Source: DASZFV01 sp035549075
GTDB lineage: Bacteria > Myxococcota_A > Polyangia > Fen-1088
Assembly: GCA_035549075.1 (NCBI GenBank)
Contig: DASZRT010000152.1
Location: 1 to 64,000, forward strand
Reading direction: 5' to 3'
DNA length: 64,000 nt
Below the pieces are notes generated by a model. The model searched no databases and was not told the DNA's origin. It saw only the letters and a list, made by a program, of their open reading frames with translations. This document shows positions 34,222 to 45,293 of the stretch, piece by piece; within the stretch, counting starts at the first letter, position 1; each line of letters begins with the position of its first letter. The position numbers and the translations under genes were made by a program.

Positions 34222-34500
34222 TCAGCCGTTGAGCGCGCTCTTGAGGACCTGGCTCGGCTTGAACGTCAGCACGCGGCGCGCGCTGATCGTGATCTCTTGG
34301 CCGGTCTGCGGGTTGCGGCCCGCGCGCGCGTTCTTGTCGCGCACGACGAAGTTGCCGAAGCCGGAGATCTTGATCTTCTCGCCGCGCTCGAGCGTCTCTT
34401 TGATCGTGTCGAAGACCGTCTCGACGATCTCCGCGGCCTCTTTCTTGGAGAAGCCGCCGACCTTCTCGTAGACATTCTCAACAATGTCGGCCTTCGTCAT
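34222..34500 (-). CDS. ihfA: integration host factor alpha / HU-family DNA-binding protein
   Basis: 92 residues, MTKADIVENVYEKVGGFSKKEAAEIVE, then FGNFVVRDKNARAGRNPQTGQ with the RxGRNPxTG arm that inserts into the minor groove. A DNA-bending nucleoid protein. Called IHF alpha by position right after pheT and by the GRNPQTGQEI arm; the partner subunit gene is not in this window, so a homodimeric HU-like role is possible. Confidence 0.93.
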   Translation of the reverse strand: MTKADIVENVYEKVGGFSKKEAAEIVETVFDTIKETLERGEKIKISGFGNFVVRDKNARAGRNPQTGQEITISARRVLTFKPSQVLKSALNG

Positions 34501-34545
34501 GGCTCACCTTATAAGCCGAAAAGACCTTTGCGGTCAACGAGTTGA

Positions 34546-37032
34546 CTACCTTATGCCGATGGCGTGCGCCGCCTCGAGCGCGGCGACGGCGCGGCCGTGG
34601 GCGGCGTCGACCTCGGCGTCTGTCAGCGTGCGATCGTCGGCGCGGTAGGTCAGCGTCCACAGCATGCCCTTCTGACCTGGGGGCGCGTACTTCGGATCGC
34701 GGAAGTCCTCGAGCACGGCGAGATCGCGCAGGAGCGGCTCTTTCGCGCCCGTGAGCGCCGCGCGCTGCGCGTCGGCGGACACCGCCACGTCGATCCAGAA
34801 CGAGACGTCGCGCGTGGCCGAGGGGAACCGCGGGGTGGGCGCGCTGCGCACGGGCCGGCCCGCGCCCGCGACGCCGTCGAGCTCGATCTCGAGGTACAGC
34901 GCGCGCGCGTCGAGGCCGAGGGCGCGCGCGAGCCGCGGGTCGAGCTCGCCGACGAATCCGATGGGAGCCGCGGCGTCGGCGTCGGCGAACACGTCGGCGC
35001 CCACGCCCGGGTGCAGCGGGCCGCGCGTCGTGCGCGCGCGGAACACGGGGTCGGCGACGCCGAGGCCGCGCAGCAGCGACACGGCGGCGCGCTTGGCGTC
35101 GAAGAAGTCGAGCGCCTCGCCCGGCTTGAGCCAGCCGGCGCGCCGACCCACCCAAATCGCGGCAGCGTGCGTGGGCTCGACGGTGGGCGCGTCGGCGTTG
35201 GTGGTGCGGCGCACGATGGGGCCGACCTCGAACAACGCGACGTCGGCGACGCCGCGCGCGAGGTTGCGCTTCGTCGCCTCGACGAGGCCCGGCAGCAGCG
35301 ACGTTCGCATGACCTCGTAGTCGGCCGAGATGGGGTTCTTGACGACGACGCCGTCGGCCAGCGGGTGCTTGTCGTCGACGCCGCCGAGCGCGCGCAGCCA
35401 CGTGCGCGGCACGAACGCCCACGTCACCGCTTCGTGGAGCCCCAGCGCCGCGAGCGTCTCGCGCGCGTGATCGGCGAGCGCCTCGGGGCTGGCCGATGGC
35501 GCGCGGCCGCGTGCGGGCAAACGCGCCGGCGCACGATCGTAGCCGTGAAGGCGCATGACCTCCTCGATGAGGTCCTCTTCGATCGTGATGTCGGGCCGGA
35601 ACGTCGGCACGGTCGCGACGAGCACGTCGGCGCCCAACGCCGCGGGACCGTCGCCCGGCTCCGTCGCGGCCGCGATCTCGACCGACTCCAGATGGCGCGC
35701 CGCCTCGGCGAGCGGCACCTTGAAGCCGGCCAGGCGCTCGAGGCCCGCCATCGACAACATGACGGTGCGCGGGTGCTGCTCGCGCGGGTAGCGATCGACG
35801 AGCGCGCCCGCGAGCGAGCCGCCGCCGAGGCGCGCCAGCATCGCCGCGGCGCGCGCGCTCGCGTGCGGCAGGCTGTTGGCGTCGACGCCGCGCTCGAAGC
35901 GATGCGACGCCTCCGAGTGCAGGCCGAGGCGCTTCGCCGTGCGGCGCACGGCGCGCGGGTCGAACGTCGCGGCCTCGAGCAGCACGGTCGTCGTCGCGTC
36001 CGAGACCTCGCTGGTCGCGCCGCCCATGACGCCCGCGAGCGCGATCGCGTGCTTGCCGTCGGCGATGACGACGTCGGTCTCCTGCAGCGCGCGGTCGACG
36101 CCGTCGAGCGTCGTCATGCGCTCGCCGCGGTTGGCGCGCCGCACCTGCACGTCGCCGCTCACCTTGGCGAGGTCGAACGCGTGCAGCGGGTGCCCGGTCT
36201 CGAGCATGACGTAGTTCGTGACGTCGACGAGGTTCGAGATCGCGCGCACGCCGCACGCGCCCAGGCGCACGCGCATGGCGATGGGGCTCGGACCGACGCG
36301 CAGGCCGGTCACGAGGCGCGCGAGGTAGCGCGGGCAGCCGTCGGGGTCGCGGATCTCGACGTCGACGCCGCGTCCGTTCGGAAACGGCCCTTCGGGAACG
36401 TCGTCCGGCGCGGGCAGCTTCCACTTCGTCTCGAAGAGCGCCGCGACCTCGCGCGCGATGCCCGCGTGCGAGAGCGCGTCGGGGCGGTTCGGCGTGACGT
36501 TGACCTCGAAGATCTCGTCGAGCACGCCGAGCAAACCCGCGACGTCGGCGCCGGGACGAGCCGTGCCGTCGGGAGACAGAATCAAGATTCCGTCGCCCGC
36601 CGTTCGATCGCCTTCGGGGGAGATACCGAGCTCGACCTCGCTGCAGAGCATGCCGGGCGACGACACGCCGCGGACCTCTTTGCGCGAGAGCGTGAGCCCG
36701 CCCGGCAGCGTCGCGCCCGGCGGCGCCCACGCGACGAGCCCGCCCGGCGCCGGCACATTGGGCGCGCCGCACACGACCTCTTCGCCGTCGGCTGAACCGG
36801 CTTGGCCGGTCACGCCCGGCGCGCGCACGCGCACGATCGAGAGCTTGTCGGAGCCCGGGTGCGGCCGCTTCGCGAGCACCTCCGCAACGACGACGCCCGT
36901 GAGATCGCGCCCGCGCCGATCGATCGACTCGACCTCGAGCCCCGCGAGCGTGAGCTTGCCCGCGACCGCCTCGGCCGTGACGCCGGGCGGAAGCTCGACC
37001 AGCTCGCGCAACCAGTTGAAAGAGATCTTCAT
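34546..37032 (-). CDS. pheT: phenylalanine--tRNA ligase beta subunit
   Basis: 828 residues, full length. N-terminal B1 region LTLAGLEVESIDRRGRDLTG and tRNA-binding fold (HPGSDKLSIVRVRAPG), central B3/B4 editing region (IEVNVTPNRPDALSHAGIARE-like DEIFEVNVTPNRPDALSH), B5 (LLEAATFDPRAVRRTAKRLGLHSEASHRFERG), catalytic-like domain and C-terminal FDX-ACB anticodon domain (TPRFPSATRDVSFWIDVAV...LTYRADDRTLTDAEVDAAH). Forms the alpha2-beta2 synthetase with PheS, 24 bases upstream. Confidence 0.97.
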   Translation of the reverse strand: MKISFNWLRELVELPPGVTAEAVAGKLTLAGLEVESIDRRGRDLTGVVVAEVLAKRPHPGSDKLSIVRVRAPGVTGQAGSADGEEVVCGAPNVPAPGGLVAWAPPGATLPGGLTLSRKEVRGVSSPGMLCSEVELGISPEGDRTAGDGILILSPDGTARPGADVAGLLGVLDEIFEVNVTPNRPDALSHAGIAREVAALFETKWKLPAPDDVPEGPFPNGRGVDVEIRDPDGCPRYLARLVTGLRVGPSPIAMRVRLGACGVRAISNLVDVTNYVMLETGHPLHAFDLAKVSGDVQVRRANRGERMTTLDGVDRALQETDVVIADGKHAIALAGVMGGATSEVSDATTTVLLEAATFDPRAVRRTAKRLGLHSEASHRFERGVDANSLPHASARAAAMLARLGGGSLAGALVDRYPREQHPRTVMLSMAGLERLAGFKVPLAEAARHLESVEIAAATEPGDGPAALGADVLVATVPTFRPDITIEEDLIEEVMRLHGYDRAPARLPARGRAPSASPEALADHARETLAALGLHEAVTWAFVPRTWLRALGGVDDKHPLADGVVVKNPISADYEVMRTSLLPGLVEATKRNLARGVADVALFEVGPIVRRTTNADAPTVEPTHAAAIWVGRRAGWLKPGEALDFFDAKRAAVSLLRGLGVADPVFRARTTRGPLHPGVGADVFADADAAAPIGFVGELDPRLARALGLDARALYLEIELDGVAGAGRPVRSAPTPRFPSATRDVSFWIDVAVSADAQRAALTGAKEPLLRDLAVLEDFRDPKYAPPGQKGMLWTLTYRADDRTLTDAEVDAAHGRAVAALEAAHAIGIR

Positions 37033-37056
37033 CGAATGTAGACCGAAACGCTCGGG

Positions 37057-38115
37057 TCACCGGAATTGCGAGAGGAAACGCGTGTCGTTCTCGTAGAACG
37101 CGCGCAGGTCGTCGACGCCGTATTTGAGCATCGCCATACGCGACAGCCCCATGCCGAACGCGAAGCCCGACACCGCCTTCGGGTCGTAGCCCACGGCGCG
37201 GAACACATTCGGGTGCACCATCCCAGAGCCGCCGATCTCGATCCACCCGCTGCCCTTGCACAGCTTGCAGCCGCGGCCGTTCATCGTGCCGGTGCCCTCG
37301 CACAAGTAGCAGGCGGCGTCGACCTCGGCCGAGGGCTCGGTGAACGGGAAGTAGCTCGGGCGCAGGCGCACGCCGAGCTTCGGCCCGAAAAACCGATGAA
37401 CGAAGTGCAGCAGCGTGCCCTTGAGGTCGGCGAACGAGACGCCCTCGTCGACCAGCAGGCACTCGACCTGCGGGAACATCGGCGTGTGCGTGGCGTCGTC
37501 GTCGCGGCGGAAGACGTTGCCGGGGGCGACGATGCGCACGGGCGGCGGCTCGGCCAGCATCGTGCGGATCTGCACGGGCGACGTGTGCGAGCGCAGGATG
37601 CGGCCGCCCTCGACGAAGAACGTGTCCTGCATGTCGCGCGCGGGGTGGTCGGCCGGCGTGTTGAGCGCGTCGAAGTTGTGCCACTCGGTCTCGATCCAGG
37701 GGCCCGTGCGCACCTCGAAGCCGAGGCCCAGGAAGATGTGCTCGATCTCCCGGCGCACGAGGGTGAGCGGGTGAAGCGTCCCGAGGCGCGCGCCGCGCGG
37801 GGGCAGCGTCACGTCGACGACGCGCGCGAGATCGGCGCCCAGCGCCGCCTCTTCGAGCGCCGCGAGCCGCGCGCCCACGGCGGCCTCGATTCCACCCTTC
37901 GCGCGGTTGGCCGCCTCGCCGACGGCGGGACGATCCTCGGCCGGCAAGCGGCCGAGCGCCTTCATGAGCTCGGAGACGAGCCCCTTCTTGCCGAGGTACC
38001 GCGCCTGCGCGGCGCGGATCTCTTGCTCGGTCGCGAAGCCGCCGATCTCGGCGGCGAACTGCGCCGCGAGCCGATCGAGATCGGCGATGATCGCGGCTGC
38101 ACCCTCACTGGGCAT
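37057..38115 (-). CDS. pheS: phenylalanine--tRNA ligase alpha subunit
   Basis: 352 residues. The N-terminal coiled-coil (residues ~1-90, tRNA contact) is followed by the class II catalytic core: RREIEHIFLGLGFEVRTGPWIETEWHNFDALN, HPARDMQDTFFV, RSHTSPVQIRTM (motif 2 region), and FAFGMGLSRMAMLKYGVDDLRAFYEND (motif 3). Charges tRNA-Phe together with PheT. Follows rplT by 32 bases; an Ala at the usual specificity position cannot be judged without alignment. Confidence 0.97.
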   Translation of the reverse strand: MPSEGAAAIIADLDRLAAQFAAEIGGFATEQEIRAAQARYLGKKGLVSELMKALGRLPAEDRPAVGEAANRAKGGIEAAVGARLAALEEAALGADLARVVDVTLPPRGARLGTLHPLTLVRREIEHIFLGLGFEVRTGPWIETEWHNFDALNTPADHPARDMQDTFFVEGGRILRSHTSPVQIRTMLAEPPPVRIVAPGNVFRRDDDATHTPMFPQVECLLVDEGVSFADLKGTLLHFVHRFFGPKLGVRLRPSYFPFTEPSAEVDAACYLCEGTGTMNGRGCKLCKGSGWIEIGGSGMVHPNVFRAVGYDPKAVSGFAFGMGLSRMAMLKYGVDDLRAFYENDTRFLSQFR

Positions 38116-38147
38116 GGCAGCGCGAACAGGTTGAGTCGAGGGTTACG

Positions 38148-38498
38148 TCAGGCCGCCTGAGCGGCCTCGACGACCTTCTTGAACGCGCTCGGATCGCTGA
38201 TGGCGAGGTCCGAGAGGATCTTGCGGTCCAGCGCGATGTTGGCCTTGTCGAGCGCGGCGATGAGCCGCGAGTACGAGATGCCGATGTCGCGGGCCGCGGC
38301 GTTGATGCGCGCGATCCAGAGCGTGCGGAAGTCCGGCTTGCGCTTGCGGCGGTGAAAGAGCGCATAGCGCCACTTGCGGTGAACGGCCTCTACGGCCGCT
38401 TTCCAAAGCTTCGAGCGACCGCCCCGAAAGCCCTTTGCGGCCTTCCGGATCTTGTTGCGGCGGTGACGCGACTTGAATCCACCCTTTGCGCGAGGCAT
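38148..38498 (-). CDS. rplT: 50S ribosomal protein L20
   Basis: 116 residues, standard length: MPRAKGGFKSRHRRNKIRKAAKGFRGGRSKLW, then ALFHRRKRKPDFRTLWIARINAAARD and the C-terminal helix bundle with LDRKILSDLAISDPSAFKKVVE. L20 helps early 50S assembly and in enteric bacteria also represses its own operon. Separated from rpmI by 12 bases. Confidence 0.97.
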   Translation of the reverse strand: MPRAKGGFKSRHRRNKIRKAAKGFRGGRSKLWKAAVEAVHRKWRYALFHRRKRKPDFRTLWIARINAAARDIGISYSRLIAALDKANIALDRKILSDLAISDPSAFKKVVEAAQAA

Positions 38499-38510
38499 TT
38501 CCGTGTTCCT

Positions 38511-38714
38511 TTAGGCGTAAGGGAGCATCGCTTTGATCTGATGCTCTTGGGTCTTGCTGATGTAGCCGCCGCGGCGGAGGCGGCGCTTGGCCGCGGACGT
38601 CTTGTGCGTGAGGCAGTGGCGAAGGTACGCCTTCTTGCGCTTCACGCGGCCTTTCGCCGTCAGCTTGAAGCGCTTCTTCGCGCTGCTGTTGGACTTCATC
38701 TTGATCTTGGCCAT
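38511..38714 (-). CDS. rpmI: 50S ribosomal protein L35
   Basis: 67 residues from the ATG at 38714: MAKIKMKSNSSAKKRFKLTAKG, VKRKKAYLRHCLTHKTSAAKRRLRRGGYIS. Typical length and sequence. In most bacteria it directly follows infC; here infC lies about 3.9 kb further upstream with two unrelated genes between. Confidence 0.97.
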   Translation of the reverse strand: MAKIKMKSNSSAKKRFKLTAKGRVKRKKAYLRHCLTHKTSAAKRRLRRGGYISKTQEHQIKAMLPYA

Positions 38715-38762
38715 GGGAGCGGCGGAGTATAGCGATTCGGAAAGTCTCCGCAAGAGCCTTGA

Positions 38763-39617
38763 CTATGGGGGGGACAAGGCCGGCGCGGACCATCCGGCGA
38801 ACAGCGCGACGACCAGGTCCGTGCGGTCCGAACCGAGGACCGGCGCCTCGGCCAGCAGCGAAAAAGCCAGGCCGCGCGCCGTCGTGAGGCGGGCCGACGC
38901 CCGCGGCGCCAGCGTGAAAAAGGCCGGGTTCGGCGACACCTCGGCCCGCGTCGACGCCCCGAGCGCAAAGGCGAGCCGCGGCTTCGGCGCGAACCAGGCT
39001 TGGGCCAGGCCCGCGGGCTCGAGCGTCCAGTGCGTCTGGCCAGCGACGATGACGACGGGCGCGAGCAGCGCCGCCCCGCCCTCGACGCCGAAGCGCCCGC
39101 GCGCGCCAAGGATCTGACGCGCCGTCGCGCCGACCTCGAGGCCCATGCGCGCGCCTTCCGAGCGCGCGGTGTCGAGTGGCAGCAGCCCGCGCGCGTAGAT
39201 CGTCGCCGCCGCGCGCTCCCACGCGCCCAGGGCGCGGTGAATGCCGAGCGTCGCGGGGCCGAAGCTGAAGTCGTGCGACGTCACGACGGCGTTCGCGACG
39301 TAGCGGAACGTCGTGACGTCGACCGCCACCGAGAGCCAGATCCAGTCCGAACGGAACAGCCGGTGGCGCAGGCGCAGCGTCGCCGTGCCGCTGGCGTTGC
39401 CGTAAAAATCCGGCGCGTCGCGCGCGACGAGCAACGTGCCGCGCAGGCGCAGCGCGAGATCGGTGCCGGCGCAGGCCTCGGGGATCGCGCCATAGTCGGC
39501 GCCGTCGGTGCCGCCCGCGAGCGGCCCGCCCGCGGCGTCGCGCGGATCGCCGCACGGGCTCGCCTCGGCGCGCGCGCACAACAACACGAGCGCGAGCGCG
39601 CCCCACCTTCTTTTCAC
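38763..39617 (-). CDS. exported envelope protein, barrel-like
   Basis: 284 residues from a GTG at 39617 that overlaps the stop of the upstream CehA-like gene (GTGA). Signal peptide (KRRWGALALVLLCARAEAS). The mature part alternates polar and hydrophobic residues in barrel-like strands (DWIWLSVAVDVTTFRYVANAVV, RMGLEVGATARQILGARGRFGVEGG, SFSLLAEAPVLGS-type ends), consistent with an outer-membrane protein. No family recognised. It sits between infC and rpmI, where no such gene is normally found. Confidence 0.75.
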   Translation of the reverse strand: MKRRWGALALVLLCARAEASPCGDPRDAAGGPLAGGTDGADYGAIPEACAGTDLALRLRGTLLVARDAPDFYGNASGTATLRLRHRLFRSDWIWLSVAVDVTTFRYVANAVVTSHDFSFGPATLGIHRALGAWERAAATIYARGLLPLDTARSEGARMGLEVGATARQILGARGRFGVEGGAALLAPVVIVAGQTHWTLEPAGLAQAWFAPKPRLAFALGASTRAEVSPNPAFFTLAPRASARLTTARGLAFSLLAEAPVLGSDRTDLVVALFAGWSAPALSPP

Positions 39618-42598
39618 GGCAACCCCGGCGGCGTCCACCCGTCGCCCGTGCGATCGAGCAAGAACGGGTTCGTGAAGGCGGTGGGCCACACGCCCGGCGC
39701 GACGGCCTCGAGATCGAAGCGCTCGACGCCGGGCTCGACGGCGTTCGGTGGCCGCGTCGGCAGCTGGTCGTCTGGGAGATCGGGCAGGCCGTCGTCGTCG
39801 GTGTCGCTCGGCGTGTCTTGGTGCAGGCCCGCCTCGACGATGATCCACGCGTCCCCCGTGTCGGGCAGCAGCGGCGGCGCGAGCGCGATCTCCTTGCGCG
39901 TGCTGGTCGCCGTGAGGCCGAAGTGGTTCGCGGCCGCGAAGTCCTTCGAGACGTCGACGGTCGTCTTGAGCACGCCGTTGACGAACACCCGCAGCTCGGT
40001 GACCGGCACCCACGGCGCCGCGGTGACGGCGACCGTGAGCGTCGCGTGCGCCGCCGGTTTGAACGGCTCGAGGCCCGCGCGGTGCAGCTGCCCGTCGGCG
40101 TCGTCGATCGTGACGTCGAGGATCGGCCCGTTCGTCCCGACCATGTGCCCCGCGCGCACGTCGGCGTCGAAGCGCTCGCGATCGAACGTCGCGCGCGTGT
40201 GGCCGCCGTAGACGAGGTTGCGCGGGTAGCCGACGCGCTCGATCGACAGCGTGTGCGAGTCGCTGTTGGCGGCGCCCGCGCGCAAGTAGCCCTGGTTCAG
40301 CAGCGAGAACCACAGCGTGCGGTAGCGCAGCCAATCGCGGCGCGAGGCGCCCGTCATGACCTCTTGCACGTCCCAGTCGATGTTGCGGGCTTTGCCGCCG
40401 CCGCCGGGCGAGCGCAGCAAGACGTTCGACGCGAACGTGTCGTCGGTGAGCGGCCGCCGCGGATCCATCTGGATCATCTTCAGGAAGCCCTGATCGCGGC
40501 CCAGCTTCGAGTCGGCCCACGGGTGGTTGAGCTGCCGCACGCCGACGCTGCCGGGCACGAACAGCGCCTTCATGTCGTCGAACATCTGGCCCGGCTCGCG
40601 CAGCTCGTCCCACGGCGCGCCGTTGCGCGCCGCCGTCGTGTCACGCGCGAGCGGCCAAAAGTTGAAGTGCCCCATCGTTTTGGGGAAGCGCTCGCCCGGC
40701 ACCTCGAACCACAAGATGTTGGGCGTCTCCTCGACGCCAGGCAGGACGACGAGACGATCTCGTCCCACGCCGAGCGCGGCGAGCGTCTCTTCATACGTCG
40801 TGACGACGTCGTGATCGGTCGCGACGATGACGTCGACGCCCGACGCGAGGAAGCTCACGACGCGATCTTGGTCGGGGATCGACGAGTCGTAGCTCGCGCC
40901 GCCATGGACGTGGAAGTCGCCCGACAGCGTTCCCGCCGGCACCATGTTGGGGATGTCCTGGGCGAGCAGCGAGATCGCGACCTCGTCGCCCGCGCCGAGC
41001 GTGACCTCGCGGCGGTCGAGCGACGCGAACGGGCCGCGCGTCGCGTAGACGTAGTAGTGGCCGGGCGGCACGAGCAGATCGAAGCGGCCGTCCGACGTGA
41101 GCGCGCGGTTACACGCCGGCGAGCCGCCGTGCGGCGGGCCCAGCATCGGCAGGCAGCCCGCGAAATCGCTGTAGAGGCTGGGCACGGGCGCGCCCGGCGC
41201 CGGCGCGTCGACGGGCACGAGGACGAGCTCGGCGAAGGTGGCGCGCTCGCCGGGTGTCTCTTCGACGGTCGCCGTGAGGTGGCCCGCGGCCGCGAACGTC
41301 AGATCGCCCGCGTCGAGATCGGTCGCGCCCACGGCGATCGAGCTCGGCGGCCCAGCCGGCAGGCCGAAGGCGTAGGGCTGCACGCGGTACACGCGCCCGG
41401 GCGGCAGCGACGCCGTGTAGCGACCGTCGGCGCCGGGCACGGCCTCGGTGCGCGGGATCGTGTGCGCCGGATCGTCGGGATCGGCGCCGGGCGCGGGCTC
41501 GTAGAAGAGCAACGACGCCGCGCGGCCGTCACGACCGTCGAAGGCGCCCGCGCTCGTGACGACGCGGCCCGTGACCCGCACCGCGGACGGATCGCCGTGC
41601 ACGAGCGTGCGCACGCGCAGCGCCTCGTCGACGGCGGGCGCGAGGCCCGGGCCCTTCGCCGCGAGGATGAACCGCTCGTACGACAAACCGTCGCCGGCGA
41701 GCGTGGGCGCGAGCGGCACGCCCGCTGCCGAGAGCGTCGGATCGTTGAAGCCCGCGCCTTCGGCGTGATCGCAGGGCACGACGGCGTAGGCGACCTCGGG
41801 CGTGGCTTGCGAGCGCGCCGCCATGAACGGCCACGTGCGCCACGCCTCGCCGAGGTTGAGCAGATCGAGATCGGGCACGCGGAAGCCGCCGCCCTCGATG
41901 GGGATGAACGGCAGCAGCGTGCGATCGCCCCAGAAATAGCCGTCGGCGAGCGAGAACGTGTTCGGATCGCGCGCGCCGTTGTAGAGGTCGGTGCGCACGC
42001 GCAGGCCGGGCTCGCACGGGCGCAGCTCGTAGCGGGTCACGACCGTCACGCGCGCGTCTCCCTCGAGGTGGCCGTGGAACACGATCGCGACGTAGGCGCC
42101 CAAGCTCGCGTCGGCGCCCGCGGGCGCGACGCGGTGATCGAGCAGCTCCCACTTGTCGTAGTGAACGGCGTCGCGCGGGAGCACGCCCGCCGCCTGGTAG
42201 ATGCCGTTGACCTGATCGCCGCTCGCCATCGACATCGGCGCGTCCGGCAAATCGGGATCGAGGGGTGACAGGTCGATGATGCTGCCGCCCGTGGGGGCGA
42301 GGCCCTGAGGGTGCCCCGGGTTGTCGATGACGGCGCGGACGCGATCGTTCTCGAGCAGAAAGTCGTCGACGGCGGCGAGCGCCTTCGGTCCCGGCGCGCG
42401 CGCGGTCGCGACGTCGGCCTTCGTGATGGGCGCGATGGTGAGCCTGTCGCCGCCCGCGGGGCACGCGTAGACGATCGCCTGGCAGGCCGAAGGCGGCACG
42501 CACGTGCCGTCGTCGCCGCCGACGCAGCCCTCGCGCCGGCACGCGCCCGCGGCGAGCGCCGCCACGCCCGCGGCGACGAGAAGAACCCGTGCGCTCAT
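39614..42598 (-). CDS. CehA/McbA-like PHP metallohydrolase lipoprotein
   Basis: 994 residues; lipobox LAAGAC, then several Cys. Residues ~60-550 are beta-rich (including a carboxypeptidase-regulatory-like stretch). From ~560 a PHP-type metal-dependent hydrolase appears: GDFHVHGGASYDSSIPDQD (first metal-binding His pair), VIVATDHDVVTTYEE, LPGVEETPNILW, HFNFWPL, NHPWAD (~694) and the closing GAANSDSH (~779). A short TSP3-like acidic segment (DTDDDGLPDLPDD) lies near the end. CehA-type enzymes hydrolyse carbamate or phosphate esters; the substrate here is unknown. Together with its coupled downstream envelope protein it splits infC from rpmI. Confidence 0.88.
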   Translation of the reverse strand: MSARVLLVAAGVAALAAGACRREGCVGGDDGTCVPPSACQAIVYACPAGGDRLTIAPITKADVATARAPGPKALAAVDDFLLENDRVRAVIDNPGHPQGLAPTGGSIIDLSPLDPDLPDAPMSMASGDQVNGIYQAAGVLPRDAVHYDKWELLDHRVAPAGADASLGAYVAIVFHGHLEGDARVTVVTRYELRPCEPGLRVRTDLYNGARDPNTFSLADGYFWGDRTLLPFIPIEGGGFRVPDLDLLNLGEAWRTWPFMAARSQATPEVAYAVVPCDHAEGAGFNDPTLSAAGVPLAPTLAGDGLSYERFILAAKGPGLAPAVDEALRVRTLVHGDPSAVRVTGRVVTSAGAFDGRDGRAASLLFYEPAPGADPDDPAHTIPRTEAVPGADGRYTASLPPGRVYRVQPYAFGLPAGPPSSIAVGATDLDAGDLTFAAAGHLTATVEETPGERATFAELVLVPVDAPAPGAPVPSLYSDFAGCLPMLGPPHGGSPACNRALTSDGRFDLLVPPGHYYVYATRGPFASLDRREVTLGAGDEVAISLLAQDIPNMVPAGTLSGDFHVHGGASYDSSIPDQDRVVSFLASGVDVIVATDHDVVTTYEETLAALGVGRDRLVVLPGVEETPNILWFEVPGERFPKTMGHFNFWPLARDTTAARNGAPWDELREPGQMFDDMKALFVPGSVGVRQLNHPWADSKLGRDQGFLKMIQMDPRRPLTDDTFASNVLLRSPGGGGKARNIDWDVQEVMTGASRRDWLRYRTLWFSLLNQGYLRAGAANSDSHTLSIERVGYPRNLVYGGHTRATFDRERFDADVRAGHMVGTNGPILDVTIDDADGQLHRAGLEPFKPAAHATLTVAVTAAPWVPVTELRVFVNGVLKTTVDVSKDFAAANHFGLTATSTRKEIALAPPLLPDTGDAWIIVEAGLHQDTPSDTDDDGLPDLPDDQLPTRPPNAVEPGVERFDLEAVAPGVWPTAFTNPFLLDRTGDGWTPPGLP

Positions 42599-42629
42599 CC
42601 GGGCGGACTATATCGCGCGCGGCGCGCGA

Positions 42630-43313
42630 TCAGTTCTTGGCGGGGACCTTCGCGGGGGCCCCCGCGGCCGCGGGGGCCGGGGCGGGAGCCGTCGCCGCGG
42701 CGGCGCGCGGCGGGCCGCTCGGAGCTGGCGAAGGCGAAGGCGCCGGGGCGTGAGCGCCCGGACGAATGACGCCGACGCGCGGGCCGATGACCATCACCAT
42801 GCGGCGGCCTTCCATCATCGAGCGCTGCTCGACGGCGGAGATGTCGGCCGTGGCCTTGCAAACCTGATCGAGCATCGCCTGCCCCATCTCGGGGTGAACG
42901 ATCTCGCGGCCGCGGAACACGACGACGAGCTTGCACTTGTTGCCCTCGGCGAGGAACCGCCGGATGTGCTTCACCTTGAAGTCGAAGTCGTGGTCGTCCG
43001 TCTTCGGGCGGAGCTTGATCTCCTTCAGGACGATCGTCGACTGGTGCTTGCGCGACGCCTTTTCCTTCTTCGACTCCTCGTACTTGAACTTGCCGAAGTC
43101 CATCACCTTGCAGACAGGCGGGACGGCGCGCGGGTTCACCTCGACGAGCTCGAGCCCTGCGTCCTCGGCGAGCTTCAGCGCCTCGTGCGTGGGCAGGATG
43201 CCGACTTGCGCACCGTCGACGCCGATGACGCGCACCTCGGGAACGCGAATGCGGCGGCCGACGCGGTAGTTGTCGGACGCGCTGGGGGGAGCGGAGTTGT
43301 ATGGACGAGCGAT
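42630..43313 (-). CDS. infC: translation initiation factor IF-3, ATC start, Ala/Pro-rich tail
   Basis: 227 residues if translation starts at the ATC at 43313. That start is chosen because the family N-terminus (IARPYNSAPPSASDNYRVGR) begins there, there is no ATG, GTG or TTG at a fitting place, and an AGGAG lies seven bases upstream; the later GTG at 43235 would cut off 26 conserved residues. IF3 prevents subunit joining and checks the start codon, and infC genes are known for non-AUG starts that let IF3 limit its own synthesis; the Myxococcus xanthus homologue DsgA also starts with AUC. Core motifs: ELVEVNPRAVPPVCKVMDFGKFKYE and MGQAMLDQV. The last ~50 residues are Ala/Pro-rich, an extension as in DsgA. 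Follows thrS by 23 bases. Confidence 0.93.
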   Translation of the reverse strand: MARPYNSAPPSASDNYRVGRRIRVPEVRVIGVDGAQVGILPTHEALKLAEDAGLELVEVNPRAVPPVCKVMDFGKFKYEESKKEKASRKHQSTIVLKEIKLRPKTDDHDFDFKVKHIRRFLAEGNKCKLVVVFRGREIVHPEMGQAMLDQVCKATADISAVEQRSMMEGRRMVMVIGPRVGVIRPGAHAPAPSPSPAPSGPPRAAAATAPAPAPAAAGAPAKVPAKN

Positions 43314-43336
43314 GTTCTTTCTCCTTGCTGAGTATT

Positions 43337-45124
<1,788 letters not shown>

Positions 45125-45293
45125 GACGTGAAGCTAATCGCCCGACCCGCGCCCGCGCAAGGGCCCGACGTCTCCGAGATCAGGAGACCCGGCAGGCCCC
45201 TCACCCCAACCCTCTCGGGACCCCGCCCACCCCATCGTCCACCGCCGACTTCGTCGGCGCCCTCGCCGCTCCGCGGGGCAAGGGGATCGGAAC

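Noticed and set aside
34478..37684. 1068-codon minus-strand frame overlapping pheT in another phase
   Set aside because: Arg/Ala-rich composition and full overlap with pheT/pheS; typical high-GC frame shadow.
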